From an uncultured Methanobrevibacter sp. (GTDB taxonomy: Archaea > Methanobacteriota > Methanobacteria > Methanobacteriales > Methanobacteriaceae): 64,000 nucleotides of DNA. The DNA lies in assembly GCA_900320515.1 (NCBI GenBank), contig ONSJ01000019.1, positions 1-64,000 of the forward strand. Reading direction: 5' to 3'. The notes beneath the pieces are model-generated. The model did no database searches. It was not told where the DNA came from and saw nothing but the letters and a program-made list of their open reading frames with translations. Made by a program: the position numbers and the translations under genes. Of this stretch, positions 21,026 through 27,987 are shown in pieces (position 1 is the stretch's first letter; the number at the start of each line of letters is the position of its first letter).

Positions 21026-22378
21026 CTATTCTATATTCTCTTTTAAAAGTTTAACTGTTTCTCCTGGATCAGCTTTTCCACGAGTTAATCTCATCACTTG
21101 ACCAACTAAGAAGTTTAAGGAAGCTTTTTGACCAGCTAAGTAATCGTCAACGGCCTTTGGATTTTCATCAATTGCCTGTTTTACCGCAGCCAATACTTCG
21201 TCATCTTTAACAACACCAAGCAATCCTAACTCTTCAGCAATTTCTTTTGGAGACTTTTCATTGTTTGGCATTTGTTCGATAATTTTATGGCCTGCCTTTG
21301 CGGTAATTTCTTTATTTTGAAGCATGTTTAAAAATTCGATTAAATCCTGAGAGCTGATTCCACTGTCTGCAAAGTCTAGCTTGTTGTATGACAATACTCT
21401 TTTAAGTTCGTCTCTCATTACTTTTGCAGCAAATTTGGAATCGACTTCTTTTACAACTTCTTCATATGCGATAGCCAAATCCAATTCGGAAGTCAGTACT
21501 TTTGCGGATTCTTCATCAATGCCGTAATCTTCAACAAATCTTTTAACCTTATTGTGTGGAGCTTCAGGCATTGTGTCCAGAATCCTTTGGATTGTTTCAT
21601 CGGAAATTTTCATCGGTGGCAGGTCAGGATCTGTGATGAATCTGTAATCGTCAGCATCTTCTTTCATCCTCATACCTACAGTAATCATTTGGGATTCGAG
21701 GTATGCACGGGTTTCCTGTTTTACTTCAACTCCTCTTTTTTCAAGGTTCTTTTGTCTTATGAGTTCAAATTTCAATGCTTTGTATGCACCTTTTATGGAG
21801 TTGATGTTTTTCATTTCAACCCTGTTTCCTCCATTGATGGAGATGTTTACGTCTGCCCTCATGGTACCTTCACCACGGCCTCCTCCACTGTATTGTATAA
21901 CACGGATTAACTCTTTTAAAAAGTTCCTTGCTTCCTCTGGAGATTTTATGTCCGGTTCTGTTACAATTTCGACCAATGGAATTCCGGAACGGTTGAAGTT
22001 TACGGTACCTCTGTCCGGCTTGAATTGACCTGGGTCTTCTTCTGCGTGAATTTCCCTGATTCTGATTCCGTTCAATTCGCCGTTGATTCCGATAGGAACT
22101 GAGGTCCTCTGATAACCGGATGGCAGGTCAGGATAATCGTAATGTTTTCTCATAAAATAAATTACGTCTTGGTCTATTTCACAGTTGAGCATTAATGCAA
22201 TCATCAATGCATTTTCAAGAGCTTTCTCATTTGTAGGATGTGGTTTTGCACCTGGTTGATTAAGACAAACTGGACAGATGTTTGTGTTAATAGGTGCGTC
22301 CTGATAGTTTGTAGGACAATCACAGAATAATTTTGATTCGGTTTCTAATTGTACGTGGATTTCAAGTCCACACATCAT
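21026..22378 (-). CDS. gatB: Asp-tRNA(Asn)/Glu-tRNA(Gln) amidotransferase subunit B
   Basis: GatB activates the mischarged tRNA for transamidation with ammonia from GatA. In archaea GatCAB mainly makes Asn-tRNA, while GatDE makes Gln-tRNA. The 450 residues carry the family signatures CGLEIHVQL, the zinc cysteines CDCPTNY and CPVCLNQPGA, DYPDLPSGYQ and the C-terminal helical YqeY-like tail. The first ATG is at 22378, but the only good Shine-Dalgarno (GGGAGG) lies 25 bases further upstream. An AUU codon at 22396 in the same frame has ideal spacing and would add MSDDVD. gatA and gatC are not in the window. Confidence 0.95.
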   Translation of the reverse strand: MMCGLEIHVQLETESKLFCDCPTNYQDAPINTNICPVCLNQPGAKPHPTNEKALENALMIALMLNCEIDQDVIYFMRKHYDYPDLPSGYQRTSVPIGINGELNGIRIREIHAEEDPGQFKPDRGTVNFNRSGIPLVEIVTEPDIKSPEEARNFLKELIRVIQYSGGGRGEGTMRADVNISINGGNRVEMKNINSIKGAYKALKFELIRQKNLEKRGVEVKQETRAYLESQMITVGMRMKEDADDYRFITDPDLPPMKISDETIQRILDTMPEAPHNKVKRFVEDYGIDEESAKVLTSELDLAIAYEEVVKEVDSKFAAKVMRDELKRVLSYNKLDFADSGISSQDLIEFLNMLQNKEITAKAGHKIIEQMPNNEKSPKEIAEELGLLGVVKDDEVLAAVKQAIDENPKAVDDYLAGQKASLNFLVGQVMRLTRGKADPGETVKLLKENIE

Positions 22379-22527
22379 GTCAACATCGTCACTAATAATA
22401 ATTCCTCCCTTATAGGGTAATTTTTATATTATCATTATATTTGTTTAAAGCGATTTATAAATATTGTTGAAATTAATGTATTTTTCAATGATTTGAAAAA
22501 ATAAAAAAAGAAATAAAAATTAATGAA

Positions 22528-23295
22528 TTAGTTTTCAAATTCATCAATTAATTTTTGAGCTTGATCCCAGTCGTTATGGTCATCAATCTCGGTCCATTTA
22601 AGTCCGTTTGTTAAAACATAATCAATCGGACTGATTCTGCTTAATGTTTTGAATGCAAAATCATAGTAGTTTTGTTTGTCTTCATCCATCAGGTCCTCAA
22701 GAATCTCATTGAATTTGGAAAGGTCATTTTTGGAGACTTTTGAAACTCCGATGAATTCTCCTGTGGAGCTTGCAATGTCAATCCCTTTGCCGATTTCTGC
22801 AATGGTTCCGTTTGCAATTGTCTTGTCTTCGTTGAATGTTTCATTTTCAATGATCAATTTAAATGATTCCTCATTCAGGTCTTTGAAATTGTCCACAATC
22901 AGACTGGTATTTTCCCTTTCAGCTATTCTTGTGATGATTTCAGGGTCAACTACGTTGTCTCCATTGATTAATATGAAGTCATCCATCTGATTTTCTTCAA
23001 TGTATTTGCTTGCAATGTATGTTGAGACTGATGTATTTGTAACGTCGTACTTTTCGTTTTCCAGGATTTTTATGTTAACTGAATATTTTTCTTCCAGTTT
23101 AGGAGCCAAATCAATTACCTTCTCCTTATTGTATCCGACGATTACAATGAATTCTTTAATGTCTTCATTCATTAGGTTTTTCATCATTCTCTCAAGCAAA
23201 GTCATTCCATTAACTTCAAGCAAAGGTTTTGGAATTTCTTTTGTAAGGGGCATCAATCTTGTACCCATTCCTGCTGATAAAATTACTCCAATCAT
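22528..23295 (-). CDS. LicC-like sugar/choline-phosphate nucleotidyltransferase
   Basis: The 255 residues form a GT-A type NTP-transferase: IGVILSAGMGTRLMPLT is the nucleotide loop, followed by PKPLLEVNG, NTSVSTYIAS and the metal-binding INGDNVVD. The NTSVSTYIAS element and the final WTEIDDHNDWDQA resemble phosphocholine cytidylyltransferase LicC more than hexose-phosphate thymidylyltransferases. Start ATG 23295 was chosen because AAGGTGA lies 5 bases upstream. The upstream gene on the same strand is a gpsA homologue, so the alcohol phosphate activated could be glycerol phosphate or another small phosphate ester. The substrate is undetermined. Confidence 0.82.
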   Translation of the reverse strand: MIGVILSAGMGTRLMPLTKEIPKPLLEVNGMTLLERMMKNLMNEDIKEFIVIVGYNKEKVIDLAPKLEEKYSVNIKILENEKYDVTNTSVSTYIASKYIEENQMDDFILINGDNVVDPEIITRIAERENTSLIVDNFKDLNEESFKLIIENETFNEDKTIANGTIAEIGKGIDIASSTGEFIGVSKVSKNDLSKFNEILEDLMDEDKQNYYDFAFKTLSRISPIDYVLTNGLKWTEIDDHNDWDQAQKLIDEFEN

Positions 23296-23306
23296 TTTTT
23301 CACCTT

Positions 23307-24278
23307 CTATTCTATTTTCTCCCATAATATATCGAATGCTTTAACAGGGTTCATTCTTTCAATAATAACGTCATAAACGAAATCCACAATATTACTGTTG
23401 ATGTTTTTGTTGGCGCAGATGTCTTTCACTGCTCTGATTGAATTCTTTCCCTCAAACACTATTCCGCTTGCAGCCTCATCGATGATTAACCTCTGGCCGT
23501 ATAGTATTCCCAGGGTATGGTTTCTACTTTCGGTAGAAGTTGAAGTCAGAATCAAATCTCCAAATCCGCAGTATTCATGTGCGGTTTCTGAAACTCCTCC
23601 GAATGCTTCAATAATTGTGATTGTGTCTTCAAAACTTTTTGTCAGGATTCCATATCTTGCATTCTCATTAATTTTCATACCTTCACAGATTCCATTTGCA
23701 ATGGCATTGATATTTTTCAAAACGCCGCAAAGCTCGATTCCTCTGATGTCATCAATGATTTTGACTTTGAAATGTTTGGTGGTTAGGACTTCCTTAACCT
23801 TTTTGGAATTTTCCGGGTTTCTTGATGCGATATTTGTGAGGGTAGGTTGCTTTATCATGATTTCTGATGCAAAATTAGGTCCGGACAATACAACATATTC
23901 GTTATTGAAATATTCTGAGATTAGGTCCCCCATTGTGTTTAAGGAAGGATATTCAATTCCTTTAGCGGTTGTAACAAGTATGGTATCATTTGAAATCACT
24001 TCCTTTAAGCTTTTTAAAGTTGGCCTAAATGCAGAAGAGGGAATCGCTAAAAATATGATTTCGCAATCAATCAAATCGTTCATGTCTGTTGTTGCTTTAA
24101 TATTGTCATTCAATTTTCTGTTAGGATAATAGTGCGTATTGTATCCCATATTGTTAATGTCATCACATAATTCCTGTTTTCTGACATGTAATAATAATTG
24201 GTCAACATTTTCACTGATTGTCTGTGAAAGTGCAGTACCTAGAGAACCAGCACCGATAACGCCTACTTTCATTGTCAT
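23307..24278 (-). CDS. gpsA: NAD(P)-dependent glycerol-3-phosphate dehydrogenase homologue
   Basis: The 323 residues match GpsA closely in motif order: Rossmann loop GVIGAGSLGTALSQ, LSGPNFASEI, the catalytic-lysine region CGVLKNINAIANGICEG, and GFGDLILTSTSTESRN. The bacterial enzyme makes sn-glycerol-3-phosphate for ester lipids, whereas archaea build ether lipids on glycerol-1-phosphate. A G3P enzyme here must therefore serve another purpose, perhaps a wall or surface polymer together with the adjoining LicC-like gene 11 bases downstream. The ATG at 24278 follows AAGGTG by 5 bases. Confidence 0.9.
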   Translation of the reverse strand: MTMKVGVIGAGSLGTALSQTISENVDQLLLHVRKQELCDDINNMGYNTHYYPNRKLNDNIKATTDMNDLIDCEIIFLAIPSSAFRPTLKSLKEVISNDTILVTTAKGIEYPSLNTMGDLISEYFNNEYVVLSGPNFASEIMIKQPTLTNIASRNPENSKKVKEVLTTKHFKVKIIDDIRGIELCGVLKNINAIANGICEGMKINENARYGILTKSFEDTITIIEAFGGVSETAHEYCGFGDLILTSTSTESRNHTLGILYGQRLIIDEAASGIVFEGKNSIRAVKDICANKNINSNIVDFVYDVIIERMNPVKAFDILWEKIE

Positions 24279-24321
24279 TATTACACCTTGTTTTAATTTA
24301 TTATAATAGTATATATGATAA

Positions 24322-25302
24322 TTAATATTTATTTTTTAAAGATTCTTTAACATATCGCTTAATGAATTTATCCAAATCAGGTGAAACTTCACTTTTCTCA
24401 GGCCCCAATTGTGTTTTGTCGGTAAATGTTCCTTTCAATTGTCTTCCTGCCCATTTGACTTCTTCTTCAACTCTTTTTCCATATTTTGTGCCGAACATTT
24501 TGAATAATGGGAATTTGGTTATTCCATTGGCTCCGCTTAGAATCAGTATTCCAATGTTTGCCAGATTATCGATCCATGTTCCGCAGATTATCTCGATATC
24601 CGGAAAAGCAAGCCTGACTTGGGCTACAACCTGCGCATAGTAAAGTGAGGCAGGCTGGGAAGAGTTGGCATAGATGGTTTCCTTGTGGGGGTTAAGCGAA
24701 TAAAAAATCACCCTGTCTATTTTATGTTCTTTGATGTAGTCGATAACGTAGTCAACATCATCCAAAGTTTCACCAAGACCTAAAATTATTGTAATCGCCT
24801 TTTTAAATCCCAAATCGTCTGCAACATCCAGCATATTGCTGATGTCTTCTAACTTTTTTGATGGACAGACTCTGTTGTGAATTGAAGGATTGGCGACTTC
24901 CACGGCACCGGTTATTCCTTTAATCTCTGAGCCGAACTCGGCCAAATCATCAGTAATTCCAGTATTCAACCAAACGCCGTCTCCGGTAATGTTTTTAATT
25001 GTGGTTGCAATCTCTTTGATTTCCTGTGTTGTGAATGATTCGTATCCTCCTGATAAAAATTCGATGTTCCAGTCGAGACGTCTGCACATTTCAGCTTCCG
25101 CATAGATGTTTGAAACATTTCGCCTTGCTTTTTTCGGATTTTTTATTTTGTCCTTTTGTGTGGACATGTAGCAAAATGCACAATCTCCCTTATCGCACCA
25201 CCAGGAGAGGAACACTGCTCGTTCAAGAGTGATTAAATCGCCGTGGTTTTTTAAAGTGCTTTCGTTAGCTTTTTTGATTAGGTCGAATATGTTAGAATCC
25301 AT
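24322..25302 (-). CDS. Atypical radical SAM protein, BioB/HmdB-like
   Basis: The 326 residues contain a radical SAM core whose cluster motif is CDKGDCAFC near residue 36. That is CX4CX2C rather than the canonical CX3CX2C. HmdB, the maturase of [Fe]-hydrogenase cofactor, is also non-canonical (CX5CX2C) and is biotin-synthase-like, as this protein seems to be. Supporting motifs are FLSGGYES, a GLGETLDDV element and ICGTWIDNLANIG. The substrate is unknown, and neither hmd nor biotin genes lie nearby. It is transcribed leftward, away from the tRNA cluster. Confidence 0.8.
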   Translation of the reverse strand: MDSNIFDLIKKANESTLKNHGDLITLERAVFLSWWCDKGDCAFCYMSTQKDKIKNPKKARRNVSNIYAEAEMCRRLDWNIEFLSGGYESFTTQEIKEIATTIKNITGDGVWLNTGITDDLAEFGSEIKGITGAVEVANPSIHNRVCPSKKLEDISNMLDVADDLGFKKAITIILGLGETLDDVDYVIDYIKEHKIDRVIFYSLNPHKETIYANSSQPASLYYAQVVAQVRLAFPDIEIICGTWIDNLANIGILILSGANGITKFPLFKMFGTKYGKRVEEEVKWAGRQLKGTFTDKTQLGPEKSEVSPDLDKFIKRYVKESLKNKY

Positions 25303-25397
25303 GGTAGTATATTTGTCCTTAAAGTTTATATACTGGTTGGAATTAATATTTAGAGTGTACTTTGATTTTTCATTATATTTTTGAAATAATCAAAACA

Positions 25398-25405
25398 TTT
25401 ATATA
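25398..25405 (+). promoter_or_regulatory. TATA box of the tRNA cluster
   Basis: TTTATATA lies upstream of four closely spaced tRNA genes. The expected start is about 25 bp downstream, leaving a leader of some 65 bases before tRNA-Asn. The gap holds no other gene. Confidence 0.55.
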
Positions 25406-25493
25406 CTATGTACTGCATAGTTATTATTACTGTTTAAAGTCTTTTGATTTTTAATCATGGGCAATATTTGGTTAAGTAAGATGGGTGTCTTAT

Positions 25494-25566
<73 letters not shown>

Positions 25567-25571
25567 CTTTT

Positions 25572-25646
25572 GGGCCCCATAGCTTAGCCAGGTAGAGCGT
25601 CCGGCTCATAACCGGAAGGTCATGGGTTCGAACCCCATTGGGCCCA
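25572..25646 (+). tRNA. tRNA with CAU anticodon (elongator Met or Ile2)
   Basis: The anticodon arm TCCGG-CTCATAA-CCGGA gives CAT at 25607-25609. The lack of three G:C pairs in the anticodon stem argues against initiator Met. The GGGCCC...GGGCCCA acceptor resembles archaeal tRNA-Ile, so this may be the agmatidine-modified Ile2 that reads AUA; elongator Met remains possible. The 5' acceptor strand has one extra C (25572-25579), which leaves a bulge or a mismatch in an otherwise perfect stem. Confidence 0.9.
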
Positions 25647-25671
25647 TGTAAAAAATTTCATATGTGTATTT

Positions 25672-25746
25672 GCTCCGGTGGTGTAGTCCGGCCAATCATT
25701 TCGGCCTTTCGAGCCGAAGACTCGGGTTCGAATCCCGGCCGGAGCA
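25672..25746 (+). tRNA. tRNA-Glu (UUC)
   Basis: Acceptor GCTCCGG/CCGGAGC is perfect, the anticodon loop is CTTTCGA with TTC at 25708-25710, and the T-arm is TCGGG-TTCGAAT-CCCGG. Discriminator A, no encoded CCA. Its T-arm differs by one base from the tRNA relic at 25896. Confidence 0.97.
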
Positions 25747-25801
25747 TTCAAAAAATTTGTTAAGATTTTTAATGGTTTCTATGTATCCTTACTTTTTATA
25801 A

Positions 25802-25884
25802 GCGGGGGTGCCCGAGAGGCCAAAGGGGACAGGCTTAGGACCTGTTGACGCAGGTCTACCAGGGTTCAAATCCCTGCTCCCGCA
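25802..25884 (+). tRNA. tRNA-Leu (UAG)
   Basis: An 83-nt tRNA with the long variable arm of class II tRNAs (TTGACGCAGGTCTACC region). The anticodon loop is CTTAGGA with TAG at 25836-25838, the acceptor is GCGGGGG/CTCCCGC with one G:T pair, and the discriminator is A. Confidence 0.96.
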
Positions 25885-25895
25885 CTTTTAACAAT

Positions 25896-25923
25896 TCGGG
25901 TTCGAATCTCGGCTCCGGCCCCA
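25896..25923 (+). pseudogene. tRNA 3'-end relic (T-arm, acceptor strand and CCA)
   Basis: TCGGG-TTCGAAT-CTCGG forms a T-arm. It is followed by the seven-base strand CTCCGGC, a C in the discriminator position and an encoded CCA. No D-arm, anticodon arm or 5' acceptor strand precedes it; tRNA-Leu ends 11 bases upstream. C73 with CCA recalls tRNA-His. It may be a recombination scar or an old attachment site, and no integrase gene is nearby. Confidence 0.6.
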
Positions 25924-25957
25924 TTTATAAAAACTATTTTTTTTCGATATTACTTTT

Positions 25958-25985
25958 CAAATGCTCTCTCATTTAGTTTATATAG
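25958..25985 (+). promoter_or_regulatory. Dyad element plus TATA box in front of hjc
   Basis: The 16-mer CAAATGCTCTCTCATT (25958-25973) contains the dyad AAATG-N6-CATTT when the next base is included. Three bases later comes the TATA box TTTATATAG (25977-25985). The same 16-mer occurs at 54430 in front of the YdjM-like gene, also just upstream of a TATA box. Confidence 0.55.
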
Positions 25986-26018
25986 GGTTAGATTTAGATT
26001 ATTTAATAGAGTGTTATC

Positions 26019-26429
26019 ATGGCAAAAAAAGGATCTGCTGAAGAAAGGGATTTGGTACATAAATTATGGGAAAGAAATTTTGCTGCAATGAGAGCTCCAG
26101 CTTCTGGAGGTGCAACTAAAAGACCTTTACCTGATGTTTTGGCTGGAAATGGCAAGATTTATTTGGCTATTGAAGTTAAAACGACTACCAAGGAAAAAAT
26201 CTATATTGAAGAGGAGCAAATTACTTCGCTTTGTGAGTTTTCAAAAATATTTGGTGCAAAGCCATATATCGGAGTCAGGTTTAAATATACTAAATGGCTA
26301 TTTTTAGAACCTCAAAATACTCCTAGGACCAAAAGCGGAAATTATCGTGTTGAAAAAGATTATGCACTTGAAAAAGGCTTTGAAATTGATGAGATAGCTG
26401 GTATCGATAAGCAAATGAAATTTGAATAA
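26019..26429 (+). CDS. hjc: Archaeal Holliday junction resolvase Hjc
   Basis: Cuts four-way DNA junctions during recombination and repair. The 136 residues match the family length. The N-terminal GSAEERDLVHKLWERNF carries the conserved Glu-Arg, followed by the PD-(D/E)XK core PLPDVLAGN and LAIEVKTTTKE, in which Asp and Glu-x-Lys are the metal-binding and catalytic residues. The gene is monocistronic between the tRNA cluster and tRNA-Trp. Its promoter carries the dyad element shared with the gene at 54491. Confidence 0.95.
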   Translation: MAKKGSAEERDLVHKLWERNFAAMRAPASGGATKRPLPDVLAGNGKIYLAIEVKTTTKEKIYIEEEQITSLCEFSKIFGAKPYIGVRFKYTKWLFLEPQNTPRTKSGNYRVEKDYALEKGFEIDEIAGIDKQMKFE

Positions 26430-26438
26430 TTGCAAATA

Positions 26439-26446
26439 TTTATATA
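26439..26446 (+). promoter_or_regulatory. TATA box of tRNA-Trp
   Basis: TTTATATA is placed 35 bases before the mature 5' end of tRNA-Trp, consistent with a start near 26470. Confidence 0.6.
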
Positions 26447-26480
26447 TTATTAAAGTAAAATTTATTACTGTATGTTATGT

Positions 26481-26629
26481 GGGGTTATGGTGTAACCTGG
26501 CAGCATCGGGGACTCCAGTTGTCTTTGAAGAAAATATACGCGTAACTGAACAGTACCTGTTGTGATGAACAATTGGAGTACTGAGGCAAGAGACATCCCC
26601 GGATTGGGGTTCAAATCCCTATGACCCCA
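26481..26629 (+). tRNA. tRNA-Trp (CCA) with a 76-nt archaeal intron
   Basis: Exon 1 is 26481-26518 and exon 2 is 26595-26629, giving a 73-nt mature tRNA. The acceptor GGGGTTA/TGACCCC (one G:T pair) is complete, the T-arm is TGGGG-TTCAAAT-CCCTA and the discriminator is A. The anticodon CCA is at 26515-26517. A bulge-helix-bulge motif defines the splice sites: stem GGGGA/TCCCC, bulge ACA (26593-26595), central helix 26513-26516 with 26589-26592 (three pairs and one mismatch), bulge AGT (26517-26519), then an intron helix. Cleavage after the second base of each bulge gives the stated exons. Confidence 0.95.
26519..26594 (+). ncRNA. C/D-box guide RNA inside the tRNA-Trp intron (directs Cm34)
   Basis: The intron holds box C-like TTGAAGA (26525-26531), box D' CTGA (26546-26549), box C' GTGATGA (26562-26568) and box D CTGA (26581-26584), with a 12-base D spacer. 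The D guide CAATTGGAGT pairs for ten positions (one G:U) with ACTCCAGTTG at 26512-26521 across the exon 1/intron junction. The base five positions upstream of box D faces C34 (26515), the first anticodon base. This matches the known Haloferax volcanii pre-tRNA-Trp system for Cm34. The D' guide (TACGCGTAA) has no match that I see in this tRNA. Confidence 0.85.
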
Positions 26630-26688
26630 TTTTTATACAAAACTTTTTTTCAAAACTTTTAATTACTTTCTTGATTATATTATCTTTC

Positions 26689-27294
26689 ATGAGTTCGATT
26701 GTTTTTATAATTGGTTTTAATTACGATTCAAATTGTTTTTTAATCAACGATAAAATTTTAGTTGACACTGGCGCTGGCCAGAACAAGGATTATCTATTCT
26801 CAAAACTTCGTGAAAATGGTGTTGGACCGGAAGATATTGAAATGATTGTAAATACCCATTGCCATTTTGATCATATTGGCGGCAATCATTTCTTCCCTGA
26901 CGCTAAGATTGCGGTTCATAAGGTGGATGCGATTTCAATGAAAAATAAGGATACTCTGGGAACCTCACTGTCCGCTTTTGAAAATGAGGATAACTCAAGG
27001 GTAGATATTGAACTGGAAGATGGGGATAAAATCGAGGATTTTGAAGTAATCCACACTCCAGGACATACCGGTGGTGGAATCTGTCTTTGGGATGGTGAAA
27101 ATTTGATTTCAGGAGATACAATATTTGCCGGTGGCGGTGTCGGCAGAACCGACATTGGCGGTGATTACCAGGACATGAAAAACAGCGTTAAAAAATTAAT
27201 GGAATTAGATGTTAAAAACATCTATCCCGGTCATGGTCCGATAGTTGAGAATAATGGAAAAGAGCATATTAGAATGTCTTACTCATTTCTCTAG
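26689..27294 (+). CDS. MBL-fold metallo-hydrolase
   Basis: Metallo-beta-lactamase fold: THCHFDHIGG is the HxHxDH metal motif, HTPGHTGGGICLW gives the third metal histidine, SGDTIFAGG the bridging Asp, and YPGHGP the last His. The length (about 201 residues) and organisation resemble glyoxalase II-like hydrolases. The substrate cannot be inferred. I chose the ATG at 26689 over a TTG 18 bases upstream because MSSIVFIIGF leads directly into the first beta strand; no clear ribosome-binding site is visible. The last 12 bases overlap the convergent trkA gene. Confidence 0.88.
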   Translation: MSSIVFIIGFNYDSNCFLINDKILVDTGAGQNKDYLFSKLRENGVGPEDIEMIVNTHCHFDHIGGNHFFPDAKIAVHKVDAISMKNKDTLGTSLSAFENEDNSRVDIELEDGDKIEDFEVIHTPGHTGGGICLWDGENLISGDTIFAGGGVGRTDIGGDYQDMKNSVKKLMELDVKNIYPGHGPIVENNGKEHIRMSYSFL

Positions 27295-27933
27295 GTCTTT
27301 GGATACTTTTTTCATAGTTCCACCTTTTACGAGTATGGAAACTTTTTCCCCAGGGTTGATTACGTTTTCAGGTTGTGGGATTACCAGTTTTCCATTCTGA
27401 TAGGTGGCAATAATGATGTAGTCTTTTGTAGGTGACACTTCTTTAAAGCGTTTTCCGATGACTTTATCATTTGTTATTGTCATTTCGACAATTTCAGCGT
27501 TACCTTCTCCGAGGGTTGTAATTTTTGATGCTCTCGGATTCATAACAAATTGCGCAAGGTCCCTTGCTGCACTGATTTCCGGACTGATTACCTTATCGAT
27601 TCCTACTTCTTTAAATGCTTCTTCGTGTTCAGGGTTACTTACACGTGCAACAATAGTTTCAACATCATATTTTCTAACTATAATGCATGATAAAAGGTTT
27701 GCTTCATCGTTTCCGGTTGTTGCAATGAAGAAATCCGCATCTTCGATGTTGGTTTCCTCAAGTAGCTTGGAACTGGTTCCGTTTCCATGAATGACCAATG
27801 CATCGAGTTCTCCTGCAATTTCATTGCATAATGTCTCATTACTTTCGATTAAAGTGATGTCTGCCCCGGTGTCAATTAATAAATTCGCAAGGGCAAGTCC
27901 TACACGACCTCCTCCCATAATTATCGCATACAC
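27283..27933 (-). CDS. trkA: TrkA-type potassium uptake regulatory subunit
   Basis: Gating ring subunit of a Trk/Ktr potassium transporter. The N-terminal RCK domain has the Rossmann loop IIMGGGRVGLALANLL, then the acidic end of strand 2 (LIES), GNDEANLLSCIIVRKY and RVSNPEH. The C-terminal TrkA_C domain follows from about residue 140. The start is placed at a GTG (27933) preceded by GAGGCGAT, because the longer frame adds ten residues that do not fit the family. trkH lies 54 bases upstream on the same strand and forms the partner. Confidence 0.93.
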   Translation of the reverse strand: MYAIIMGGGRVGLALANLLIDTGADITLIESNETLCNEIAGELDALVIHGNGTSSKLLEETNIEDADFFIATTGNDEANLLSCIIVRKYDVETIVARVSNPEHEEAFKEVGIDKVISPEISAARDLAQFVMNPRASKITTLGEGNAEIVEMTITNDKVIGKRFKEVSPTKDYIIIATYQNGKLVIPQPENVINPGEKVSILVKGGTMKKVSKDLEK

Positions 27934-27987
27934 AATATCGCCTCTTAAACAATTGATAATCAATATATATTTTATGATAATATAAAT

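Noticed and set aside
23000-24129. Plus-strand frames opposite gpsA and the LicC-like gene
   Set aside because: They consist of low-complexity antisense translations of the real genes and lack start signals.
25572-25646. Initiator tRNA-Met
   Set aside because: The anticodon stem lacks the three consecutive G:C pairs typical of initiators; the acceptor resembles tRNA-Ile.
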